From an uncultured Christensenellaceae bacterium (GTDB lineage Bacteria > Bacillota > Clostridia > Christensenellales > Christensenellaceae), in NCBI GenBank assembly GCA_934438035.1, contig CAKSBK010000095.1:1-5230 (forward strand): DNA of 5,230 bases, in the 5' to 3' direction. A model generated the notes under the pieces. That model made no database searches and was not told the origin of the DNA. It worked only from the letters and a program-made list of their open reading frames with translations. Numbering within the stretch: position 1 is the stretch's first letter; each line of letters begins with the position of its first letter. The position numbers and the translations under genes are program-made. Positions 1 through 5,113 of this stretch are shown piece after piece.

Positions 1-32
1 GCTGGCGTACTAACCAACTGTACTACCGGGCC
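1..32 (-). tRNA. tRNA, 5' part only (probably tRNA-Asp)
   Basis: The minus strand ends with the first 32 nt of a tRNA cut by the window edge. The 5' acceptor strand is GGCCCGG (32 to 26), followed by T8 and A9. The D-stem is GTAC/GTAC, four perfect pairs closing the loop AGTTGGTTA, which carries the invariant A14, G18, G19 and A21. Then come G26 and the 5' anticodon strand CCAGC. The anticodon itself lies outside, so the identity is inferred from resemblance to Firmicute tRNA-Asp genes, which begin GGCCCGGTAGTT and have a CCAGC or CCGGC anticodon stem. The usual tRNA-Asp D-stem is GTTC/GAAC-like; here both strands are changed so that pairing is kept, which argues for a functional gene. It is certain as a tRNA, moderate as Asp. 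More tRNAs may follow. Confidence 0.88.
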
Positions 33-44
33 ACAACATTGACT

Positions 45-73
45 ATTTTAAATTAATCAGAGCAATTTGTCAA
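45..73 (-). promoter_or_regulatory. Vegetative (sigma-A) promoter of the tRNA
   Basis: On the minus strand a perfect -35 TTGACA (73 to 68) and a -10 TAAAAT (50 to 45, one mismatch to TATAAT) are separated by exactly 17 nt. Transcription would start near 37-40, only about 5-8 nt before the mature tRNA 5' end, leaving a short leader for RNase P to remove. Immediately upstream of the -35 lie A-tracts (roughly 76-97) resembling an UP element. This is the layout expected of a strongly expressed stable-RNA promoter. It sits 36 nt past the glpK stop codon. Confidence 0.85.
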
Positions 74-109
74 CCATTTTTTTATATTTTTTAACAATTG
101 CTTTATTTT

Positions 110-1609
110 TTATTCGTTCTCTTTCGCCCACGCTATTGAAGCGCTTACCGCACGCTTCCATCCGGAATATAGTTTCTGCCTGTATGCCTGCTCCATCTGC
201 GGATAAAATCTATGTTCTATATCATTGTATTTCGAAAGCTCTTGCTTATCCTCCCAATATCCTACGGCAAGCCCCGCAAGAAACGCAGCGCCCTTTGCCG
301 TCGTCTCGGTATTTTTCGGGCGAAGAACGGGTGCGGCAATCATATCCGCCTGAAACTGCATAAGAAAATCATTAGCGCATGCCCCGCCGTCAACCTTAAG
401 CGCCGCAAGAGATATTCCCGAATCATCCTCCATTGCGGAAATAACGTCTTTTGTCTGATATGCCAAGGACTCCAAAGTCGCCCTGATTATATGATATCGG
501 TTTGTTCCTCTCGTAAGCCCGAAAACGGCGCCTCTTGCAAACTGATTCCAATACGGCGCGCCCAAGCCCACAAAAGCAGGCACAACGTATGCGCCGCCCG
601 TGTTTTCCACCTTTCTTGCAAAATAATCCGTATCCGCTGCGTTATCAACCAACCTTAATTCATCTCTTAACCACTGAACGGCTGCGCCCGCAACAAAAAC
701 CGAGCCCTCAAGAGCATATTCAACCTCTCCGTTTAACCCCCACGCTATAGTGCAAACAAGCCCATTAGTACTTTTGCGGGGAATTTTTCCTGTGTTCATG
801 AGTAAAAAGCAGCCTGTTCCGTATGTGTTTTTAGCCTCGCCCGGCATAAAACAGCATTGACCGAATAAAGCCGACTGCTGATCGCCCGCCGCGCCGGAAA
901 TAGGTATTCTTCCGCCCAAAAGTTTTTCGTCGACATATCCGTAAACTTCGCTTGAGCTTTTAGGTTCGGGAAGCATTGACCGAGGTATATCAAAAAGCTT
1001 TAATATGTCGTCGTCCCACTCAAGCGTATGTATATTAAACATCATTGTGCGCGACGCATTTGAATAATCCGTAACATGAACTTTCCCGCCTGTAAGCTTC
1101 CAAATAAGCCACGTGTCTACCGTACCGAAGCAAAGCTCTCCGCGCTGCGCGCTCTCTTTTGCGCCGGGAACGTTGTCAAGTATCCATTTAAGCTTTGTTG
1201 CGGAAAAATACGCGTCCGTCACAAGCCCCGTCTTTTCGTTTATCATTTTATCATAGCCCGCCTCTTTAAGGCTGACACAATAATTAGACGTTCTTCTGCA
1301 CTGCCAAACAATCGCGTTATATATGGGCTCTCCTGTCCTTCTATTCCAAACAATCGTCGTTTCTCTTTGATTTGTTATACCTATAGCGGCAATATCCGCA
1401 GCGCTTACGCCAATTCTCGCCATTGCCTCGCCCGCAACGCCGAGCTGCGTAGCCCAAATTTCTCCGGCGTCCTGCTCAACCCAGCCCGGCTTTGGGTAAT
1501 ACTGCCTGAATTCCTTTTGAGCAACGCTCTTTATATTGCCTTTTTTATCAAAAATAATGCACCTGTTGCTCGTGGTTCCGGCGTCAAACGCCATTATGTA
1601 TTTTTCCAT
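110..1609 (-). CDS. glpK: Glycerol kinase
   Basis: GlpK phosphorylates glycerol with ATP to sn-glycerol 3-phosphate in the cytoplasm, feeding glycolysis (via a G3P dehydrogenase) and phospholipid synthesis. The 499 residues are full length for the family (E. coli about 502). Visible FGGY-kinase signatures: the N-terminal phosphate loop DAGTTSNR (9-16), glycerol-binding QRET (81-84, Arg82/Glu83), VWQCRRT (101-107), [10 protein letters not shown] (133-142, Tyr134), [11 protein letters not shown] (241-251, catalytic base Asp243), YGTGCF (263-268) and the ADP-site [16 protein letters not shown] (407-422). The ATG at 1607-1609 is preceded by GAGGTG six to nine bases upstream. The loop before AGDQQ reads VDEKLLGG and lacks the His that HPr phosphorylates in enterococcal and Bacillus enzymes, so PTS activation of that kind is unlikely. 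It has its own promoter; no glpF or glpD/glpO is seen beside it. No clear terminator follows. Confidence 0.97.
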   Translation of the reverse strand: MEKYIMAFDAGTTSNRCIIFDKKGNIKSVAQKEFRQYYPKPGWVEQDAGEIWATQLGVAGEAMARIGVSAADIAAIGITNQRETTIVWNRRTGEPIYNAIVWQCRRTSNYCVSLKEAGYDKMINEKTGLVTDAYFSATKLKWILDNVPGAKESAQRGELCFGTVDTWLIWKLTGGKVHVTDYSNASRTMMFNIHTLEWDDDILKLFDIPRSMLPEPKSSSEVYGYVDEKLLGGRIPISGAAGDQQSALFGQCCFMPGEAKNTYGTGCFLLMNTGKIPRKSTNGLVCTIAWGLNGEVEYALEGSVFVAGAAVQWLRDELRLVDNAADTDYFARKVENTGGAYVVPAFVGLGAPYWNQFARGAVFGLTRGTNRYHIIRATLESLAYQTKDVISAMEDDSGISLAALKVDGGACANDFLMQFQADMIAAPVLRPKNTETTAKGAAFLAGLAVGYWEDKQELSKYNDIEHRFYPQMEQAYRQKLYSGWKRAVSASIAWAKENE

Positions 1610-1613
1610 GCTG

Positions 1614-1619
1614 CACCTC
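1614..1619 (-). promoter_or_regulatory. Ribosome binding site of glpK
   Basis: The minus strand reads GAGGTG, then CAGC, then the ATG of glpK. It matches the anti-Shine-Dalgarno end of 16S rRNA over six bases and fixes the chosen start, because the N-terminal sequence from that ATG ([14 protein letters not shown]) aligns with the family start. Confidence 0.75.
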
Positions 1620-1626
1620 GCCGTAG

Positions 1627-1657
1627 TAATAACAAAATTATAGCATTAATAACAAAA
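1627..1657 (-). repeat. Pair of 11-bp direct repeats in the glpK promoter
   Basis: TTTTGTTATTA occurs twice without mismatch on the minus strand, at 1657-1647 (inside the promoter spacer) and 1637-1627 (from the last base of the -10 across the likely start site). The copies are offset by exactly 20 bp, about two DNA helical turns, so two protein protomers could bind the same face and bracket the -10. That is the geometry of a repressor operator, but the repeat is A+T-rich and matches no regulator site I can name. It is not the E. coli GlpR consensus and not a cre box. Confidence 0.5.
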
Positions 1658-1665
1658 AGTGTAAA
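1637..1665 (-). promoter_or_regulatory. Vegetative (sigma-A) promoter of glpK
   Basis: The minus strand carries TTTACA (1665 to 1660), a 17-nt spacer and a perfect TATAAT (1642 to 1637), preceded by an extended -10 TG (TGCTATAAT). The start site should fall near 1630, giving a 5' leader of about 20 nt, too short for a riboswitch. The -35 begins 8 nt past the spoIVFB stop codon, so glpK can be expressed independently of the sporulation genes. An 11-bp direct repeat overlaps the spacer and the -10 and start region. Confidence 0.85.
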
Positions 1666-1672
1666 CATAAGG

Positions 1673-2515
1673 TCATTTTAAAAGTCTTTCCTTAACTCCC
1701 TCGCAAAGAGCTTTTTTAATTACCCCTCCCTCGTCAATGCACGTTTTTGCCCGCATATCCGGTGAAACCACGTAAAAGATATTATACTTATTTTCCTCCA
1801 TGCTCTTAATAGCGTCAAGAACCGTCGCATTCTCCGAAACGGCATGCGCGCTTACATTCATTCCCGTTTTTATGCTCCGGGTTTTTAAAAGCGTATTTTT
1901 AGCCGCGGAATAATATCTCATTTTTATTTCCTCTGACGCGGAAAGTATAAAGAAAAGCGAAATAAGAAAAATACTCAAATTAAAAAAACCGTTTATTAAG
2001 AGAATTATGCCGCAAAATACGCCCGCCGCCGCGCAGACAAACGAGAATATTATTATTACGGTTTGCGCCGTTCTGCGCCTGAAAAAGCGCTCCAAAATGC
2101 AAAACAGCATTCGTCCGCCGTCCGTCTTTACTGCGGGAAGAAGATTTATCGCAAATAAGCCTGCGTTAGCAGTAAAAAAGCCGTTTGAAGTATAATCGGA
2201 GCATATACAAATAAGCGCCGCCATTGCGACAAGGTTCGCCGCCGGCCCCGCAAGCGCGGTTAAAAAACGCGCCTGCAACCCTCTTGCGTTTAGCGAATCG
2301 ATCTGCGCCGACACCCCGAACGGCGTTATCTCCAGCTGCGAAATGTTCGCTCCCACCGCGCTTCCCATCATAATATGGGCACACTCGTGCAAAATTAACG
2401 CCAAAAAGTATTGCGACGCCCTGTTTAAGCCAACGGCGTATACTGCCGCCAAATACGTCGCCAAAGCAACGGGGCTTAACAGCACTCTTCCGTTAATAAG
2501 TTTAATTTTCTTCAC
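1673..2515 (-). CDS. spoIVFB: SpoIVFB-type site-2 intramembrane metalloprotease
   Basis: This is an M50B membrane zinc protease. In Bacillus, SpoIVFB in the mother-cell-derived outer forespore membrane cleaves pro-sigma-K, releasing active sigma-K late in sporulation. The 280 residues compare with about 288 in B. subtilis. Seen: zinc motif HECAH (43-47) in the second hydrophobic segment, PFGVSAQ (65-71), AGPAAN (89-94), and the second M50 motif N124-LLP-AVKT-D132-GG, with Asn and Asp eight residues apart as in SpoIVFB. About six membrane segments are visible (roughly 11-30, 34-54, 84-106, 113-129, 150-177, 178-193). The last ~60 residues (from 218) resemble the C-terminal CBS domain that binds ATP and substrate. 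The start is GTG at 2513-2515; an in-frame stop lies one codon before CCT-GTG, so no earlier start exists. The Shine-Dalgarno is poor (GGCGGG), and the gene overlaps spoIVFA by 14 nt, suggesting translational coupling. A generic M50B protease is the only serious alternative. Confidence 0.88.
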   Translation of the reverse strand: MKKIKLINGRVLLSPVALATYLAAVYAVGLNRASQYFLALILHECAHIMMGSAVGANISQLEITPFGVSAQIDSLNARGLQARFLTALAGPAANLVAMAALICICSDYTSNGFFTANAGLFAINLLPAVKTDGGRMLFCILERFFRRRTAQTVIIIFSFVCAAAGVFCGIILLINGFFNLSIFLISLFFILSASEEIKMRYYSAAKNTLLKTRSIKTGMNVSAHAVSENATVLDAIKSMEENKYNIFYVVSPDMRAKTCIDEGGVIKKALCEGVKERLLK

Positions 2516-3107
2516 AGGTTATGCCCGCCGTTAACACTTCCTCTTTATTCAGGCTGTCTATATATCCCGTTGCGCAGGACGTTTCCAGCTCCAGGGAATT
2601 TTCTCTTAAATATCCTATGACCTGAGCGGAATTAACGGATTCTCCCGCATGAACGCAAGGCTTTATTCCCGAATATTTCGTTACGGTAGAGTTGTTGTTT
2701 TCCATAACGACGCAATCTTCACCTATTTCGTAAACCTTTCCTGCAAGTATCGCTTTTACCTCGGCGTTCTTTTCCCCGCTTAAGCCTGAGGTTCTGTCGT
2801 TATCCGAAAACACGCTTACCACATCGGAGTTTTCGAGAGGCTCGGTATATATTTCGTCGCTTACAAATTTTAGCTTACCCAAATCTTCATCAAGCACGAG
2901 TTCGCTTCCGGACGCGGTTTTTTCATTCTCCTGCGGCTCTTTTTCTCCGAAAGTCCTTAATGCCGCAAGACAAATTATAAGCGCAAAGCATATAAAAGCG
3001 TTTCTTACAAGCCGCCTTGCCGCCATATCTTTTGAAGAATCGCTTTTATCTCCCTCGCATGGCGGCTTTATATAATTATGCTCGGTAGTAGTAAACTTCT
3101 TATCCAT
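2502..3107 (-). CDS. spoIVFA: SpoIVFA-like membrane protein with degenerate LytM/M23 domain
   Basis: SpoIVFA anchors and, with BofA, restrains SpoIVFB until the forespore proteases SpoIVB and CtpB cleave it. From the ATG at 3105-3107 the protein has 201 residues (B. subtilis about 264). Seen: a hydrophilic N-terminus, a single membrane segment (about 35-52) preceded by RRLVR, which predicts a cytoplasmic N-terminus; an acidic linker (55-112); and a LytM-like domain (about 114-188) with AILAGKVYEIGED, YSGIKPCVHAGESVNSAQVIGY and LELET. The zinc ligands of active M23 enzymes are missing: the HxH region reads LELET and no H-x-D site is seen, as expected for a non-catalytic SpoIVFA. A GTG six codons upstream (3123-3125) is possible but has no Shine-Dalgarno, while the chosen ATG has GAGGGGTG 8 nt away. 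The identity rests on domain architecture plus the adjoining spoIVFB; alone it would be a degenerate M23 protein. Confidence 0.78.
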   Translation of the reverse strand: MDKKFTTTEHNYIKPPCEGDKSDSSKDMAARRLVRNAFICFALIICLAALRTFGEKEPQENEKTASGSELVLDEDLGKLKFVSDEIYTEPLENSDVVSVFSDNDRTSGLSGEKNAEVKAILAGKVYEIGEDCVVMENNNSTVTKYSGIKPCVHAGESVNSAQVIGYLRENSLELETSCATGYIDSLNKEEVLTAGITCEEN

Positions 3108-3115
3108 AAAAAATA

Positions 3116-3123
3116 CACCCCTC
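3116..3123 (-). promoter_or_regulatory. Ribosome binding site of spoIVFA, buried in a hairpin
   Basis: GAGGGGTG on the minus strand lies 8 nt before the ATG at 3107 and decides that start over the upstream GTG. All of it falls in the 3' arm of the terminator-like stem, so in a read-through transcript the site would be base-paired. Confidence 0.6.
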
Positions 3124-3139
3124 ACAGTTTTTCTGTTAG

Positions 3140-3147
3140 AGTGTATT
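3140..3147 (-). promoter_or_regulatory. Possible sigma-E -10 element for spoIVFAB
   Basis: AATACACT (3147 to 3140) matches seven of eight positions of the B. subtilis sigma-E -10 consensus CATACAhT. spoIVFAB is expected to be expressed in the mother cell under sigma-E. The region 14-16 nt upstream (around GGAATGC) is a poor -35, so this is a tentative call. A start near 3134-3137 would give a leader of about 30 nt lacking the 5' arm of the hairpin. Confidence 0.3.
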
Positions 3148-3158
3148 CATAAAACTTC

Positions 3159-3827
3159 TTAAGCATTCCAACCGTTCTCGTTAAGCGTTAAGGAGAAGTC
3201 CTTTAAATACTCCTTTACCTTTTTATAGCCCGGCATCCATCCTTCTACAATATTCCAAAAGTCTCCCGAATGGTTCATTTCTATAGTATGCGCAAGCTCG
3301 TGAAGTATTACGTAATCTATAGCCTGTCCGCTCGCCATAATAAGCTTCCAGTTAAGGCTTACGGTTCCCGTTTTACTGCAGCTGCCCCAGCAGGTTTTTG
3401 CGCCGGATATTCTGAGCTTTTCATAGCTCGTTCCTGTGGCTTTTGAAAGCTCGGAAATTCTAGCCTCAAAAATTCTTCGCGCCTCTTTTTTATACCAAGA
3501 AGTAAAAAGCTTCTTTTTTTCTTCCGTTGTTTTATTCTCCGGCATTAAAAACGCTTTTCCGTTAAAAGAAATCTTTTTTACGTCCGACTCGTTTACATTG
3601 TAGCTTTTCCCAAGATACAGTGCGGTTAAAAATTCGTTTTTCCTGACGTTTTTCTGCCTTTGGCGCATTTTTTCGCAGGCTCTGTCTATCCAATCGGATT
3701 TACTTAAAACAAATTCGTCTACGTATTCCATGCTTACGTTTTGCGGACATCTTACTATGACGTTAGCCTCTGCGTCAACTCTTAACTCAATAGTCTTTCT
3801 GTTTGTGCGTATAAGCTTATATTCCAC
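3159..3827 (-). CDS. YgjP-like zinc metallopeptidase (DUF45, M48-related)
   Basis: The family is a cytosolic gluzincin-type metallopeptidase resembling E. coli YgjP; its natural substrates are poorly known. The 222 residues are normal for the family. Seen: an N-terminal beta-rich part with the typical RTNRKTIELRV and VIVRCP segments (7-28), a Lys/Arg-rich central helix region (45-65, 100-125), then the conserved C-terminal core: WGSCS (147-151), SLNWKLIMA (157-165), IDYVILHELAH with zinc motif H176-E177-LA-H180, the third-ligand region NHS (185-187) and FW (190-191). No signal peptide or membrane segment is seen. The start is GTG (3825-3827), 1 nt after the stop of the DUF218 gene, with GGAGTGAGG inside that gene's last codons serving as the Shine-Dalgarno. 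It is probably the last gene of a three-gene transcription unit, closed by the hairpin downstream. Confidence 0.9.
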   Translation of the reverse strand: MEYKLIRTNRKTIELRVDAEANVIVRCPQNVSMEYVDEFVLSKSDWIDRACEKMRQRQKNVRKNEFLTALYLGKSYNVNESDVKKISFNGKAFLMPENKTTEEKKKLFTSWYKKEARRIFEARISELSKATGTSYEKLRISGAKTCWGSCSKTGTVSLNWKLIMASGQAIDYVILHELAHTIEMNHSGDFWNIVEGWMPGYKKVKEYLKDFSLTLNENGWNA

Positions 3828-3828
3828 G

Positions 3829-4575
3829 TTACCTCACTCCGAACACCAAATATTTAAGCACCGCTACCGATTCTCTTAAGTAGTTATTAGGCTGTATATA
3901 CGCCTTCGCCGAACACCCGAGCCCCGCCGCTTTAAGCCCGGCCTTTTTTGCGGCATATTCCGAGCGCAGTATGTGAAAATCGTTCGTGACGAAAACAACG
4001 GAATACTCCCCTTTAAAGCGCTCGTCCAACAGTTTTTTGGAAAACATAAAGTTTTCATATGTGTTTGTAGCCTTGTCTTCAAAAACTATTCTGCTTTCGG
4101 CAATGCCTTTCGTAAGCAAATAGTTTTTCATCGCAAACGCCTCCGAAACGTTTTCCTGCCTGCCCTGCGCTCCCGAAACAACTATAAGCGCATTTTTGTT
4201 CTCCTCTTTTTTACAATATAAAAGCGCTGCGTCAAGGCGGTTTTGCAGCGTTAAAGATATTTTATATCCGTGTACCGCCGCTCCCAAAACAATTACGGCG
4301 TCCGCCCCGTCCGGAGGATGTTTTTTGCCCTTAGCCGCAATTACCGCAATTGTGGGCAAAGTAACTGCAATATAGGCAATATACAATATCAAAAAAGCAT
4401 ACCTTACGTATATAAGCGCTCCTAAAAAAAATCGGGAGTAAAAAAATCCGTATATTAAAAGGGGCGTTCCCAAAATTGCGGGAAGAATCACCCCGATATT
4501 TATATTTGATACGGTTAATATAAAAAGCGTGTCCGAAATTAAAAGAGCGCCTGTAATTATAAAAAACCAATTCAT
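3829..4575 (-). CDS. YdcF/SanA-type DUF218 membrane protein
   Basis: This belongs to the DUF218 family (YdcF, SanA, ElyC), linked in Gram-negatives to envelope integrity; no enzymatic reaction is firmly assigned. It has 248 residues. The N-terminal third is hydrophobic, with about three membrane segments (roughly 3-22, 27-46, 57-80). The DUF218 domain follows (about 91-245) with its hallmark blocks: ADAVIVLGAAVHG (91-103), the helix TLQNRLDAAL (109-118), VVSGAQGRQENVSEA (132-146), EDKATNTYENF (166-176), VVFVTNDFHILRSEYAAKKAG (193-213) and the closing LRESVAVLKYLV (233-244). Three N-terminal helices plus a soluble domain match the YdcF arrangement in Firmicutes. The ATG (4573-4575) follows the stop of the upstream gene by 1 nt and has no clear Shine-Dalgarno, so translation is probably coupled to that gene. 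Orientation of the domain relative to the membrane cannot be settled by reading. Confidence 0.88.
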   Translation of the reverse strand: MNWFFIITGALLISDTLFILTVSNINIGVILPAILGTPLLIYGFFYSRFFLGALIYVRYAFLILYIAYIAVTLPTIAVIAAKGKKHPPDGADAVIVLGAAVHGYKISLTLQNRLDAALLYCKKEENKNALIVVSGAQGRQENVSEAFAMKNYLLTKGIAESRIVFEDKATNTYENFMFSKKLLDERFKGEYSVVFVTNDFHILRSEYAAKKAGLKAAGLGCSAKAYIQPNNYLRESVAVLKYLVFGVR

Positions 4576-4576
4576 A

Positions 4577-5062
4577 TTAAACGGCGAAAATTTTGCCGAA
4601 TGCGCCGAAAATGCCCATACTGCAAAGCCCTGTTATTATGCCCGCAAGCACGACTCCGCCCATTGCCGCAAAAACGCTCTTCTTAAAATCAAGGTTTAAT
4701 ATACTCGCGGCAAGAGTTCCCGTCCATGCTCCCGTTACGGGAAGAGGAATTCCTATAAAGAACATAAGACCGATATACGCTCCGGCTTTTCCTTTTTTAA
4801 GCTTTTCGCCCGCCTTATTGCCCTTTTTAATACACCAAGAACAGAACTTCGAGAAAAATTTAACCTTGCAGGAGGCTCCCCATTTAAGTATTTTATGCGC
4901 AAAGAAGTATATAAACGGAACGGGAACCATATTGCCCAAAACCGCGACTATATAAGTCGGTATAACGGGAAGACCCATTCCAATACCGATAGGTATCGCA
5001 CCTCTAAGCTCGATTATGGGAACCATGGAAATAAAAAAAACGTAAAGATATTTTAAAAACAT
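4577..5062 (-). CDS. Small multidrug export family membrane protein (COG2426)
   Basis: The protein looks like the Sm_multidrug_ex family (COG2426), small membrane proteins related in pattern to DedA; despite the name, the transport role is largely unproven. It has 161 residues, typical of the family. Seen: SMVPIIELRGAIPIGIGMG (12-30), which carries the conserved E-RGAIP-G motif in a possible re-entrant loop; LGNMVPVPFIYFF (42-54); a Lys/Cys-rich loop (58-93); GIPLPVTGAWTGTLAAS (104-120), the second conserved Pro/Gly motif; and a final hydrophobic segment (128-159) rich in Gly. The ATG at 5060-5062 is preceded by AAGGAGAG, an excellent Shine-Dalgarno, and makes this the first gene of the tight cluster. 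A promoter is not evident in the 51 nt upstream, so transcription may come from the preceding zinc-ribbon gene. Confidence 0.87.
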   Translation of the reverse strand: MFLKYLYVFFISMVPIIELRGAIPIGIGMGLPVIPTYIVAVLGNMVPVPFIYFFAHKILKWGASCKVKFFSKFCSWCIKKGNKAGEKLKKGKAGAYIGLMFFIGIPLPVTGAWTGTLAASILNLDFKKSVFAAMGGVVLAGIITGLCSMGIFGAFGKIFAV

Positions 5063-5079
5063 ATTCTCTCCTTAATTAA

Positions 5080-5101
5080 GCGGTCGGTTAAAACCGACCG
5101 C
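5080..5101. repeat. Perfect 22-nt GC-rich palindrome in the intergenic gap
   Basis: Ten bases of GCGGTCGGTT (5080-5089) are perfectly complementary to AACCGACCGC (5092-5101) with two bases between. In RNA this gives at least eight GC-rich pairs with a six-base loop. It lies 12 nt after the stop of the zinc-ribbon gene and just before the Shine-Dalgarno of the export-family gene. No run of T follows on either strand (minus: TTAATTAAGG), so it is a weak terminator at best; a processing or RNA-stabilising hairpin, or a dimeric operator, fits equally well. Confidence 0.65.
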
Positions 5102-5113
5102 CGCATTTACAGT

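Larger units (their letters stand above)
3108..3147 (-). terminator. Rho-independent terminator-like hairpin between ygjP-like gene and spoIVFA
   Basis: Beginning 11 nt past the stop of the metallopeptidase gene, the minus strand folds as AATACA-CTCT-A-ACAG, loop AAAAA, CTGT-G-AGGG-G-TGTATT. That makes 14 pairs (one G.T) with one A/G mismatch and one bulged G, then four further T, so six T in all immediately before the spoIVFA ATG. Position and T-run fit an intrinsic terminator that insulates the upstream cluster from the sporulation genes. The stem is only moderately GC-rich, so efficiency is uncertain. Confidence 0.6.

Noticed and set aside
62..101. Inverted repeat (about 11 pairs with one bulge) followed by a T-rich run on the plus strand, terminator-like.
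   Set aside because: The stem is A+T-rich with a ~17-nt loop, no plus-strand gene ends here, and it overlaps the -35 and upstream A-tracts of the tRNA promoter; on the minus strand no T-run follows, so it is not a convincing glpK terminator.
212..750. Plus-strand open frames (212-658 and 535-750) opposite the 3' half of glpK.
   Set aside because: Basic, low-complexity translations without family motifs, fully antisense to conserved glpK codons.
1076..1681. Long plus-strand open frame opposite glpK.
   Set aside because: It is antisense to the catalytic core of a clearly conserved glycerol kinase and runs into the glpK promoter; the translation has no recognisable motif. It is a shadow of the real gene.
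3066..3081. TATAAT-like hexamer on the plus strand inside spoIVFA.
   Set aside because: No matching -35 at proper distance and no plus-strand gene downstream; chance A+T-rich match within coding sequence.
3123..3125. Upstream GTG as the start of spoIVFA (six extra residues).
   Set aside because: No Shine-Dalgarno precedes it and it lies within the hairpin; the ATG at 3107 has GAGGGGTG at good spacing.
4593..4955. Plus-strand open frame opposite the export-family gene.
   Set aside because: The Pro/Ala-rich translation is what the complement of a Gly/Ala-rich membrane protein gives; no ribosome site or motif supports it.
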